The notes under the pieces are model-generated. The model was not told the DNA's origin, did not search any database, and saw nothing but the letters and a program-made list of their open reading frames with translations. Shown one piece after another: positions 21,121 to 31,885 of a DNA stretch of 64,000 bases. Source of the stretch: Lumbricus terrestris (Eukaryota; Annelida; Clitellata; Crassiclitellata; Lumbricidae); contig OX457038.1 of the NCBI GenBank assembly GCA_949752735.1, forward strand, positions 62,941,752-63,005,751, written 5' to 3'. Within the stretch, counting starts at the first letter, position 1. Every line of letters starts with the position of its first letter. The position numbers and the translations under genes were made by a program.

Positions 21121-22110
21121 CCCATGTTTTCAGAAGAATTTATAATGTTGGAAGTCCGCGAAGTAGAGTTCAAAAATCATTATTTAATTTGACTCCTATG
21201 TACGTCCAGTTGAGAAGAGCATGGCCTGAAAAACACTACGCAAAAGTATTCCATGATGACGGTCCGAGAGAGGACCAAAGATCCAGTACCAAAGTTGTCC
21301 AGTTTGGAAAAGTATATACAATACTGTAGATCCCACATGGATCATGTGATCAATATATATGTCGACTGGTACAGTGTCTGTGACATAGGCCTATAAAGCA
21401 CACGTGGCATACATCTTTGCTTCATATATAGTCTCATCAATTCCCTCCTCTTCGCCCGGAGAAAAACATTGCAGCACAGGGCTGTTTAACGTTATGCAGG
21501 CGGTCACCGTAAAAACTTTTGAAAATGGCGACGATTGTAAGTGACGTGGGAACTCACTGTCATACTGCAGACGCGAGCGTGTTATGCATAACAGAGTCCA
21601 GTTAATTTTCATTTTTTCAGACGAATTTAAATTGTTGAAAGTCCATGAAGTATAAAAAGCATTATCAGCATTTTATTCAGTTGTACGTCTAGTTAAAAAC
21701 AGCATGGCCTGAAAAACGCTAGGATCAACAGTAACGATACCATGAGGGGCCCGGTAGCGCAATGGATAACACGCTCGCGTAGTGTGCGAGAGGTAGCGAG
21801 TTCGAACCCCGTTTGGGCGGACATGCTTTGTAGGCTGCTATTAGCGTCATGTAAGTGCAAAGCCGTCAGAACAGACAGCCTTGCAATTATTCAGTTAGTA
21901 GTTATGCAGAACTTTAGTAGTTAAGTAATTATGCAGTTAGTAGTTAAGTTTAATTAAGATTACTGCATAACTTGTAAATGTAAAGCACAGTGCGTCTTGC
22001 AGGCGCTTCATTAAAGAACAGATTATTATTATTATTATTATGAGGATGGTCCGAGAGAAGACCAAATATGCAAGACAAAAACTATCCATTTTGAAAAGTA
22101 AATGCAACTG
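21121..22110. repeat. Local direct repeat, second copy split by a SINE
   Basis: 21121-21330 and 21617-22110 are related: both carry CAGAAGAATTTA/CAGACGAATTTA, AGCATGGCCTGAAAAACRCT and GGTCCGAGAGAGGACCAAA-type sequence. The second copy contains the SINE at 21748-22039. Confidence 0.7.
21748..22039 (+). mobile_element. tRNA-derived SINE with LINE-like tail
   Basis: The head GGCCCGGTAGCGCAATGGAT matches a pol III A box and GAGTTCGAACCCC matches a B box, as in arginine-type tRNAs. The body is unrelated to tRNA. It ends with GGCGCTTCATTAAAGAACAG and an (ATT)n tail, like CR1/L2 3' ends. ATGAGG is duplicated on both sides (21742-21747 and 22040-22045). The tRNA-like part does not fold as a clean cloverleaf, so it is not a functional tRNA gene. 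Confidence 0.8.
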
Positions 22111-22575
22111 CAGATCTGCGGCTACTTAACACGCTTGAACAGCAACTTATAACGAAACCGTACAATCCATTGCATTAGCCATGTTGTGAATAGGATATAG
22201 TTAATACACAAATGGTAATACATAAATGGTAAAAACCTATTTAAACTTAAGAACTGGTACACGAGGCAGCCAACACGCAGCACCATGATACCATATCACA
22301 TATGTAACCAAGCAATGTGGAGAGCCAAACCATGAAATTGGGATGAAGGTTTTTGATAAAAAAGACTGTCAGTGGCATCGACGTGCTTCTGATTGGATCC
22401 ATAATATTATCATTGTCACGCTTCCGACGTCCTCTGTCTTTTGAGTCTATTGACTTTACATTCAACATCTTCCATAGATGCTATGATAGAATCAATTTTT
22501 AAGTGCCAGAAGACATTGACATGATTCTGAAGACCGTAGTGATGTACAGCTGCCACTGACACACTGAGTCTTTTT
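22111..22575. other. No gene seen
   Basis: AT-rich sequence downstream (minus sense) of the 181-codon frame. Short overlapping frames only. Confidence 0.35.
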
Positions 22576-23121
22576 TTAATCAAAAACCATACCAATTTCA
22601 TGGTTTGGCACTTCGCATTGCTTGGTTACAACGCCTTCTAAAGGAGTCTTGGGGACCAAACAAACTCTGCTGTCTTTCCCAGCTTTAAATAATTCTCTCA
22701 AACAACATAAGGATGCCTTGAAAATAGTAAATAGTAGGTTACCATCTATGTTTGGAGAAGTAAATGTGCTTTCCATGTCAAACTGACCCAACAAATTATT
22801 CTGAACACATTTTAGCAAGCCAAATAGGAAGAACATGCTGTCCTTGAGATTTCCTTCGAACAGGGATGCTAAACATATGGCGTTAACGTATCTCTGCATA
22901 ATTCCACTAAACATGTTTCTAATCGAGTACTTACAACTTGGTTGTTGTCTGAAATCGGACAAAACACCAAGAAGCCCACACTTTCGAGCATTTTTTATAA
23001 TTGGCAATGTCCAACCACTTTTGAGTAGGCTGCAGTGAGATTTTTCACATGTAACACAGAGCCCTGCAACATTTTTGTTTGGTGATAAAGTTATGCCATA
23101 AAAGTCTGCAATTTGCAGCAT
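22576..23121 (-). CDS. Uncharacterised 181-codon frame next to a THAP exon
   Basis: A long frame starts at ATG 23121, immediately downstream of THAP exon 1A and overlapping its readthrough in another frame. I do not recognise the protein; it is cysteine-rich (CVTCEKSHC near residue 24, plus LKCVQNN and ASLCCL). A GT donor at 23148 and a GCAG at 23106 would join THAP exon 1A to it in phase, but the intron would be only 43 bp, below the usual animal minimum. The unit 2 counterpart (about 48480-48720) is shortened and frameshifted. It could be a retained coding extension, an old exon or chance. Confidence 0.3.
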   Translation of the reverse strand: MLQIADFYGITLSPNKNVAGLCVTCEKSHCSLLKSGWTLPIIKNARKCGLLGVLSDFRQQPSCKYSIRNMFSGIMQRYVNAICLASLFEGNLKDSMFFLFGLLKCVQNNLLGQFDMESTFTSPNIDGNLLFTIFKASLCCLRELFKAGKDSRVCLVPKTPLEGVVTKQCEVPNHEIGMVFD

Positions 23122-23148
23122 TTTCCGAAGGGTTGTCTATGGCCTTAC

Positions 23149-23512
23149 CTGCAATGCATCCGCCTCTATATGATGCAGATGACCTTCTCTTCCTTGGAGG
23201 CTCAGAAGGTAGTGGGAACAGACATGGGTATGCATCAGCAGCCAGTTTAGGATATTTTCGCGGAACCGTCAGAATAGATCCATCAGCACGAGTTGCAGAA
23301 TCCACTCTCATAACAAATTCAGGCAGAAAATGCTTCTCACACACAACAGTCCTATCACTGAGCTCCAATCCTTCTCTAGGAATCATTCTTAACCATTTCG
23401 TGCGAAGTTCTGGGTCACTAGGGAAACGAAAAACACTGACTTTCTCCTCTGCGTATTCTTTCGTTTTGTCATAATTTCCACGACAGTTAGGGACACAGCA
23501 TTTCTGTGGCAT
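23149..23512 (-). CDS. THAP-domain exon 1, unit 1
   Basis: A 364-bp exon from ATG 23512 to a consensus donor CAG/GTAAGG at 23149/23148, leaving in phase 1. It codes a THAP-type C2CH zinc-dependent DNA-binding domain: MPQKCCVPNC supplies the first two cysteines, followed by FRFPSDPELRTKWLRMI, then VVCEKHF (C-x2-H) and a C-terminal AYPCLFPLP box in the AVPTIF position. A basic tail, PPRKRRSS, follows. The start is chosen because THAP domains begin at or next to the initiator Met; an acceptor-like TTCCTTACAG lies just upstream, suggesting a 5' UTR intron. The phase fits the BTB exon at 9213. Nearly identical to 48744-49107. Confidence 0.85.
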
Positions 23513-26145
23513 TTTTGAAGTCTGTAAGGAAATCATTTAAAATCGAGTAACACACCAGTATTTATTTTGTACTGTTAAAATTTAAGGTAAACGTTTAGGC
23601 ATTATCAATGCAAATAATTTGCCCATTGTAGTAATATTATCTTTCCTCATTGATCCAACTTCGATTTATTTTTTAAATCCATTTAATCGATTCTGCTTCT
23701 GTTTAGGCAAAAATTTGTCTAGATAATCAATCCAGTTACCATTTAAGCATCAATAATTCTTCATCAATACTTTTAACTTTCGTTTAGTGAAGGACTATTT
23801 GTCATCAATCCACTTCTATTTAAGCAAGATTCTGCTCATCAATCAAATCTATTGAAAGAAAATTACGCTATTTTCACCAATTTGACAGATATACTATAGC
23901 GAGCATTTTTTCGTCAATCCAACTTTTATTCCACCAACGTTGAAACCGGGAAATGGCGAATAACTTATGCCACTACATGACTACACATAATACCAAACTC
24001 AGATATCAAGTCTTAACATTTGCAAGGGTAATCCTGAAGACTCAGTGCCTGTTTACATCAGATCATAAGGGCACTGAGCTATTGAAGGGAACAAACTTCG
24101 CAGAACATGCAAATCATCGTTAATGACAGCTTTCAGATTTCTCAACCTCTCAACCACTCTATCAATGACTCAAAAAAACTCATTAGGTGACAAGAAGTTC
24201 GGCCACTGCATTTTGGTAAAAATCTCTTAAATCTGCTTCAATCATTGGCAGATGCATGACTCCACCATGCATGCAGGAAAGTGTAGAAATTCACGATATA
24301 ATATAAACGTTGCCATAGCAACACCATAAAGCTCTGCCTGAGAAAGGTCGTGGGATCTCACGAGCCCAAGGATGTAGAGGCAGCTGGTGCACAACAATGT
24401 CTAGGGATTATGAGAATGTCTAATAACCACTAAAAGCCTAACTTGTCACATACTTAGACGGTTAGACCAGTATTATGTAACTGAATAGTGGCCACGGGCA
24501 TCATCTAGTTATCCACCAGCAATGAAAAGTCTTTATATCAGGACGGATCTCACCAACTGCCTGGCGTTCTTGTCCAATTGTCACTTTCTGTAGATGTGTC
24601 ATATTCGATCATTTCTCGTGCATTTCTCTCAAAATCGATGCAACTGCTTACCAGTCAGTTTCGTTGGAACAGCAAATGTTCCTTGCCGTTCATGACACTT
24701 CCTCCATCTTCCGAAGATTGTTCAAAGAATTAGTTCGCCAGTGATCTCAACTTAGAATTATCGACTACTTTCAGAGTTCACCCTAAACTTGCTTTGCTAA
24801 GCTGTGGCATCGTCTTTTGTAGATTTGATGCTAAACTCTTACTCATTTACTAGAACAAATCCGTCAATCGGAGAACTCGGCGACAAACTACGTCATGCGA
24901 TGAACCAACAGTCCAACTGAATTCTCTGCTACAAACGTCCAGTCAGATTTTGATCTCCCAGCACCATGACGGCAAAACCTTCGCCATCTTCACAGTTCCG
25001 GCTTGGTACTAAGGCCACATTGAAACAGCTGACAATCAGTAGGCGCTACGCATGAGCGGCAGACCGAGAGTTTTCTAACAGTCTCCAGACTGAATTGTCC
25101 AATTAGAAGGCTCCACAACACTGTCATATAAACCAAGGATCACACTAACCTTCCCCAACTATATAGGCTACAATAATTATTATCACCAAATCCTGGTCAG
25201 AAGTAAATTAAGCAAAACACATTAACTAAAACTGGTAATCAGAGTCTTTTCCCTAACTTAACATAGGTATTGCTTGTTTATTATATACAGCACGATAAGA
25301 TGTTGGCAAGCCGCAGGGGCCAAGGACATCATTAGGCTACATACCTTGGTATCTTCCGGCGCAGTAGTGTAAATACAAGATTAAACGAGTTCACGTCAAG
25401 GCAACACACATTAAATTGAAATAAACCTCGCAATGCAAATGACGACGTTTGGGATGACTTTTGTGACATCACAGGCTTCTCCCTTTGGCTTGTGTATGGC
25501 CTGTTAAATCCAGGGGCCATGGCTAGATGTACCTGGTCCAGATAATAGTAGATAATCCAAAACATCTGACCAAATTTATTCAAAGAAAACAACTTTGGTT
25601 GCTCAATTAGAAAACAAATTTTATCTGCTCTTCGGTGTTTGACATCACACAACTCAGCAATTTAAAAGATGTATTGCAATTTCAGGGTAAAATCCATGGA
25701 AGTGACCCTATATCCACAACTTGACACGAGAAACTTGATCTACTACGAGTACTTAACAATTAATCGAACTCTTGACCGATTAACATAGTGCACTGATGGA
25801 ACAACTCTATTGACAGTCTATTGTAGACAACCAAAATTGCTGTAAAGTCAGCTTAACAGTAGCATGCCCACTAATTGCAATAATTTATTTATTTATTTTA
25901 TTTATTTCAAGTATTTATTTAGCGCCTCTTCAAGAAACCTACTCAGAGGCGCTCTCTGCGCTAACTAGCCGAAATGATGTTAAGTGTCATAACAACAAGA
26001 AAATTTCATAAATTAGCAAAATAAGTCACAGTGAGCCGGAAACAGTTTTCAATTAATCCATATTGTATTCCAGTAACACAAATTAACAGCCTGGCTCAAG
26101 CACAGGCTTACAAAATCTAAAAGCCTTAATGCAAACCTGTCCTAC
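23513..26145. other. Intron/intergenic between THAP exons 2A and 1A
   Basis: Shared with unit 2 at 49108-51523. About 23590-23950 carries a degenerate repeat whose minus-strand core reads AAATAGAAGTGGATTGATGA. About 25880-26060 is an insertion absent from unit 2, ending (minus strand) GAGGCGCTAAATAAAT plus AAATA repeats, like a LINE or SINE tail. The 106-codon minus frame at 25332-25652 is not conserved in unit 2. Confidence 0.55.
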
Positions 26146-26644
26146 CTTTCAGTTGCTCCTCAACTTCTGTTAATGTGAAGCTAGTAATGTCGTCAATCTC
26201 CTGAGAAACCTTTTCAATACTTTCAAGCTTTATTTCTTTTGGAGATCTGTTTGGCAAAGTGGCGCTAGATGATTCCCTAGGAGCAAGTGGCAATTTCGAG
26301 ACGTAATTACGGGCTGGTGCATTGGGGAAAACAGACGGAACAACATTATCCTTAAGAAGCCTTCTTTTTGGTTTCCCAGACACTGTCATGGTCTTCTTCC
26401 GCCTTTGAACATTTGTGTCCCGGTACTCAAGTATGAAGTCACTTGGATTGAAATGAAGCGAACAGAGTTTTGAATGCTTAGTGGGAAAGAAGTCTTTTCG
26501 ACGAGTAGCTCTAACCCATTTTTCACACAAGTCAGGATTTCCAATTGGGAAGGAGTGAAATGCTATTTTTTCTCCATCCTCTCCAACACCTGGGGAATCC
26601 CGACATCCACTCCTACAGCCAAACCCTGAACATTTACACACCAT
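26146..26644 (-). CDS. THAP-domain exon 2, unit 1
   Basis: A 499-bp exon from ATG 26644 (context ACAAAATGG) to donor AAAG/GTAGGA at 26146/26145, phase 1. It codes a THAP C2CH domain: CSGFGC, then IAFHSFPIGNPDLCEKWV, KLCSLHF (C-x2-H) and a VVPSVFPNAP box. A linker rich in S, K and E follows, ending EVEEQLKG. The loop after the first cysteines (SGCRDSPGVGEDGEK) is longer than in many THAP domains. It probably binds DNA as part of a larger protein, because the exon ends in an open phase-1 donor that fits the BTB exon. Near-identical to 51524-52022. Confidence 0.85.
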
Positions 26645-27362
26645 TTTGTTCTCGCAACAAATAACAAGAGCCTGTGAAACACAACAATGAAGATAATCCA
26701 GGTAGGCAGGATAATCATTTTAACTAATCAGAAACTGCAGTCAATAGACATGTAAATTCGCAAATAAAGTACCGTACAGTAACTCAGATGACACAACCTT
26801 CATATGGTAACTATAGCTACGAGTACAAAGTATGCCATGAACTGCCATGTGGACCCAAAGTTGAATCAATAATCGGTTTCATCGGATCAGCACCAACCAA
26901 CCCAGAGGGCACATCAAGACATATCATCCGAGGAGATTATCCAACTTTGCTTATTTCCTTTGACAAGACAGGCTTAGACATAATCAGTGTGAAAACAATG
27001 CCTGGATAACTGGTCTGGACAGTCAGATTACGCTCAAAGTATCGTATTAACATTTCACATATATAGAGCTAATGTAATGGCAATGGACATTGTAGCACAT
27101 GAATGCATACTTATCTGACATAGTGTACATCATTCTATGTGCACGTTTTTTAACCTAATTTAACGATATTTTTGTGGATTAGATTATAAGAAAAATTAAA
27201 TCACCTACAAAGGATTGAAAGGAACTTAAAACTATTAAAAGTACAACATTTGCTTGCTGACATGTGTATGCTAATTTATTTCTATTTACATTTGAAAATT
27301 GTGCCAATGCACTCTAAAAGAGTACTAGTCGGATTGACGAAAATAATTCCAAATACTATATC
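26645..27362. other. Upstream flank of THAP exon 2A
   Basis: Shared with unit 2. A 73-codon plus-strand frame at 26788-27009 has an in-frame stop in the paralogue, so it is not taken as coding. Presumably holds the promoter for the THAP 2 exon; no clear TATA box. Confidence 0.45.
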
Positions 27363-27575
27363 GAGGCGCGGTGGTTTACACGTGGGGATGCCTTGGAGCC
27401 GGAGGGAATTGTTTCCAGTTTCGAGTCCACTTCAAGTAGGGACCTTGAGCAAGTCCTTCACTTGCAATTGCTCAGGCGCTTCGCGTGAAACTCCGATGCA
27501 GTGTGCGCGCTGCAATGGGAAGCGCCTACGAGTAGCGACCTCGAAGAGGCGCTATAGCAATTGCGATAAATAAAA
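27363..27575 (+). mobile_element. tRNA-derived SINE, unit 1 copy
   Basis: The head GAGGCGCGGTGGTTTACACG and a B-box-like AGTTTCGAGTCC are followed by a tail GAGGCGCTATAGCAATTGCG and ATAAATAAAAG. The copy at the same place in unit 2 is interrupted by an hAT MITE; here the site is empty (around 27428-27435). Confidence 0.65.
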
Positions 27576-27589
27576 GACGAATTGAAGAG

Positions 27590-27760
27590 AATAATATGCG
27601 CTTAGATAGAAGTGGATTTGACGACGATATATTCTTAAATAGGAGTTGGATTGATGAAAAATATCTATTATTTTAAATGTTTGGTTGATGATGCCTAAAC
27701 GGAAACTGGCCTGATGGGAAAAAGAAAAGTCGAAGTCGGATTGATGAAAATAATAATGCT
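27590..27760. repeat. Degenerate short tandem repeat (GGATTGATGAA cores)
   Basis: Cores such as AGATAGAAGTGGATTTGACG and GGAGTTGGATTGATGAAAA recur at about 25-50 bp spacing. Related cores occur at 23590-23950, 49190-49500, 53330-53430 and inside the element at 16777-17278. Confidence 0.55.
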
Positions 27761-27952
27761 GCAGAACGATAAAACGATAGATTACCACCAAACTATGGTT
27801 TTATCAGACACACCAGTGCTAGACGTCACTGTTTATCTTGTTCTAGCAAGACTGAGTCGTTAACGCATTAAACAAAACTTGTACAGCTACACTTACAATT
27901 TATAAGTTCACATACATAACAAGACGGTCAAATTTTAATTACGGAGAGCGAC

Positions 27953-28370
27953 CAGGGATGCCACTCTGAATTTTCAAAAAGGTCAGATCCGGTAGAAAAA
28001 TGGCTTGAAAACTCTAGATTAACAATTTATCTGGGAAATACATGGATTTTCCTTTTTCGGGCTTGAAATTTCTGAAGACCTTTTTAAAACCATCCGATGA
28101 TTAAAATTTTCTATTTTCCTTCCCGATAAAATTATCTGATTAGTTTTAGTCCTGTCCTTCGCTCCAAAACGGACGATTTGTGGTTCAAATTCAAAAATGT
28201 TTCGACTTTTCCACGTCTTTTGCGCATTTTCATCTAAAAATAATAAATTGTATGTAAAAAGTCGGAAGAACAGCCGTGAGATAAAAAAAAGGGTAGATAT
28301 TAGTAATAGCCAAAAACACAGGAACCTAGGCCTATACAAGACCGAAAAAACCTATCTAGGTGGGAAAAGC
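27953..28370. mobile_element. TIR element (CAGGGATGCCACTC end), unit 1 copy
   Basis: The left end CAGGGATGCCACTC and the AT-rich body match 54039-54441. The right terminus has decayed here. It lies at the very edge of duplication unit 1. Confidence 0.5.
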
Positions 28371-28435
28371 CATTGATATGTGCTATAGTTACTGGATAGC
28401 TAATTGCCAATGAAAGTTTGGATTATCGCTCACTC

Positions 28436-28530
28436 AGGGAATCCCAGAATTCCTTGAGGCAAAGCCAAGAGCAAATCCCAGGATTCTCTGGGGCATATCC
28501 CAGGATTCCTAGAGGCAAACCATAGTAAAG
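28436..28530. repeat. Short tandem repeat, about three copies
   Basis: Three variants of AATCCCAGGATTCCTNGAGG follow one another at about 32-bp spacing. Confidence 0.6.
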
Positions 28531-29421
28531 GATAGGCGGCACACCACTTCGCTTTAAAACGCAAATTTCTCAGCAATGCTAACAGAATTTTTTAAACTAG
28601 GGTGGGGATTTTGAGTTGAGTGACATAAAAAAACTCAACTTAACCATGTTTTGCGGCCACCGACCAGATTTCTTGAAAATATCCTTTAAAGTTGACGAAT
28701 TTAACATGGGTTTACATATAAGCAAGTACACGATGCCCATACCGGAAGTCAGAGCTGATTCGCCGTCTGCCATAGACTAATAGCCGAAGCTTTACCTATC
28801 CAGTAACTATATAGTACATCGGTGCGCAGTGGGTCAGGTCGATTCTGGGCATAGAGTTAACAATAATTTAATTAAACACTTAGGCTATTTATAGACACCT
28901 ATATGAATCTGGAAAAATTTATGCACGCAAGGATTCCTTGTTATGCACGTTAATCTTGAGCTTTCGAAGTTTTCATAGAACTTTACAATTAATCAATAGG
29001 CCTAAACTTTCCAGGAAGTCAGTTAATTTTGCAGTAGACTAGTAAGCTGTAGAAACAGTGAAAAACGACTAAGACTGTGGATCGAGAGAACAGTTCTGTG
29101 CATTGCACAATATTAACTTTTGGTAAACCTATTGCCCACTGCATAGCCTATGCCATATGCGAACCGCCGTTTAGACTAGGTTATTTAATTTTCCTTCGGA
29201 AAGCAAAGATCGAGGTCGAAGAATTAAGACGGTGGATCGATCTGGTAGGTTGAGTTGTAGGTAGGCCTAGGCCCAAATGTTCAATCCTATAATTATATTA
29301 TGGCGCCGTAGCCTATCCAACAACACCCATTTAGAAATGTTTTGGATATAGTACGTACGTAGGTCTATATATGTATGCTCTAGCCCATATGAAAATCTCA
29401 CCATCTGTGCGCAATAAGCCT
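28531..29421. other. No gene seen
   Basis: AT-rich unique-looking sequence with TAGGCCTA words and no sustained frame. Confidence 0.4.
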
Positions 29422-29429
29422 ACGTAGAG

Positions 29430-30936
29430 CATAGGCGGAGACCTGGTCCGAACTTTGGGGGGGACGGACGAGCAGCCGAATAACGATCGCCGAGGCACGA
29501 AGCGCCGAGCAGGGGAGGGTTTGGGCAGGGAGAAATGCCCCCTATATTTCGTATAATGTCGATTTTCAACACTGCAATGGTAGCGTTTCAGGTAGTCATA
29601 ATTATAAACAAAACAAGAACTACGTATCTGCATTTGCGTTGTTTTTGCCTAGTCTTGAATTTATAGCTGCCGGCTAATGTTAAAAGAGGTGTGTAAAAGA
29701 AATCTCCAATTGGAATCCTCTGTTTAAAAAAATAATAACCGATTGCTGTCTAAACTGGCTTCGTAGCTGTGCAGACTGGTTTTATAGTCGTGCAAACTTG
29801 TTTTGTATTTCTTAAAATGTTATCTGTGTACTGCATAAACTGTTTTCACAATTGTACAAACTGGCTTCATATCGTTTGAAATAATGTCTAATAGCCACGA
29901 CTGATTATGCACTAATGGGTATATAAATAAATTATATATATCTGAACTATAATTGTTAAATAATTTTAATTCGTGTGCCAATTTTTTTATACGATCTTTC
30001 TGAATTACACACCATTAATTTGTGGAATTTCTTATTATTAATAATCCTGTATTAGACACCTTTTATTATTAGATTTGAGACTCAGCTCTAGGTGGTCTTT
30101 TAAGTGTTTGAATTTGAGTATATTTGGGACAAAATGGACTTCACATTATCTTATTCAGTATAATACCACATATCTACCTGGGTGGCTGTGTCCACACATA
30201 CGATATATAGGCCTACGGTACTGTATTATCTCTGCGCATTTCGTTTCTAAAGTGTGACGCAAATAACTAAATTTCGTGGTTTGGGACATGGTAAGCAGGG
30301 CCTACACTGGACGCGGACGAGTTTGAGACTCTCCTGGTCTGAATCACACACAGTTATTTGGTTGAATTTTTGATTATTAATTCTGCATTAGACACCTTTT
30401 ATTATTATATTTGGATCTCAGCTCATTATTTAAGCCCTGATGGACAGGAATTGAACATTTATATAGAGCGCTATTCTGCCATCGCCAACTCTCCTCTATA
30501 CCTTAATACCTTTTTATGATTATATTTGGAATTCAGTTCATTATTGACGCTCTGAAGACTGATTGACAGGACTTGAATGAAGATAAAATCCGATGTGACG
30601 TTGCAACGTTGTGTGTTGGCAAGCCTTTTATAATAACTGGTAATACGTTAAAAGAGGTATCTTATCCACACAGTATAATGTTCACAAAATATCCAACGTG
30701 GGACTTAATCACTTTTGGTTAGAGCCTGGATTGCCAAGGAATTCATATCATCAGATATATTTACCTCATCTGCGAAACTTTTCTTTCTCTAGTTCTCCTT
30801 TTCTCTAACGACGTGTCTGTGTGGACATGTCCTAACGCTTAAACATTGGGGGGGACAAATGCATGGGCCGTCCCCCCCAACGCTTCCATTGAGGGGGACC
30901 GTCCCCCCCTGTCCCCCCCCTAGGTCTCCGCCACTG
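29430..30936. mobile_element. Non-autonomous hAT element with 8-bp target duplication
   Basis: The ends CATAGGCGGAGACCTGG and the inverse of CAGTGGCGGAGACCTAGG are flanked by ACGTAGAG on both sides (29422-29429 and 30937-30944). G-runs next to the left end and C-runs next to the right end (GGGGGGGACGG and CCGTCCCCCCC) extend the inverted repeat. 1,507 bp long and without a transposase frame. Its subterminal GATCGCCGAG word recurs near 63020. Confidence 0.88.
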
Positions 30937-31004
30937 ACGTAGAGTAATAACTGACTGCATAGACCGTGATTTGTTCGTATAAAACATACATGTTAATTCA
31001 ATAT

Positions 31005-31371
31005 AAAATTCTTTTTCTTACCTATAAGATGTTTTTGGGTCAAGCGCCCCGCTACCTTTCTGATCTTATTAGGAAGCCTTTCTCTGCTACCGTTGGACGT
31101 CCTCTCCGCTCTTTAGACCGTCACGATCTTCTTGTACCACGATCTCGGACTGCCACAGCCCAACATCGCGCCTTTGCCTCTGTCTGCCCTTTACTGTGGA
31201 ATGGCGTTCCTCCTATTATTCGTTCCCAGATTTTATCTGGAGGCTTTACTTTTTCTGCCCGTTGTCTTAAGACTTTTCTTTTTCCATGAGTTCTTCGCAC
31301 TGGGAGCGCCTCTGATTAGGTTGTACTGTGAGAGGCGCTTTATAAATCCCAAAATAGAATAGAATAGAATG
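31005..31371 (+). pseudogene. CR1/L2-like LINE 3' fragment
   Basis: Codes the end of a LINE reverse-transcriptase protein: LTYKMFLGQAPRYLSDLI, LLVPRSRTATAQHRAFAS, LLWNGVPP, CLKTFLF. The stop is followed by GAGGCGCTTTATAAAT and an (AATAG)n tail. 5'-truncated, as is typical for LINE insertions. Confidence 0.8.
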
Positions 31372-31885
31372 TAGATGTAGACCTAGTTGTGTGGTCTTTT
31401 TCAATAATCATACTATAACCTTTCACATGGCCTTAACGCCGTTAACGGATGATGGTGATGACGATATTCGTTTAATTCAAAGTAAGACAAATCTAGGTGA
31501 CAAACCGCACCAGGATACTTTTGCTGTCGATTCTGTATCTTTAATAATACCATATATATTTGTACCAGACTAACAGCTATATGCTGATAACACCAGCAAA
31601 TACTACAAGCATTCACACTCACCCAAGAAATCCTCAAAGAAATAGGCCTAGGCCTACTGCTTAAATATTTATGATTAGTTTTAAAAGAATATAATTTAGG
31701 TTATAGTTGCCAATTCACTGAAAAAGATATAGGCTGTATCTGCTATAGCTCTGGCTATAATTATATGCGGCATATACACCAAAGCCACTAATTAACTTCT
31801 TTAATTTTATAATTGCATAATTTTTAAACCACGATTACATGTACGGCAAAATTTTTCTTAATGCATCAACGTTCAAACGTTTTAC
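31372..31885. other. No gene seen
   Basis: AT-rich sequence between the LINE fragment and the gag-only LTR element. Confidence 0.4.

Larger units (their letters stand above)
4954..28370 (-). repeat. Segmental duplication unit 1 (THAP/BTB/C2H2 locus)
   Basis: Sequence from about 4954 to 28370 recurs in the same order and orientation at 41717-54441, with scattered substitutions and indels. The shared sequence includes introns, SINEs and flanks. Unit 1 is longer because of nested transposons at 9786-18985 and because it keeps about 3.9 kb (18987-22880) that unit 2 lacks. Part of it (the finger exon, the BTB exon and the region around 19000-19800) also matches unit 3. All genes inside run on the minus strand. 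Confidence 0.9.

Noticed and set aside
21748..21820. Possible arginine tRNA gene
   Set aside because: Boxes A and B are present but the acceptor and anticodon stems do not pair cleanly, and the unit has a SINE body, tail and target duplication.
25332..25652. 106-codon minus-strand frame
   Set aside because: The unit 2 copy has an extra G near 51076 that breaks the frame, so coding is not conserved.
26788..27009. 73-codon plus-strand frame
   Set aside because: The unit 2 copy has an in-frame TGA at the matching place (about 52212).
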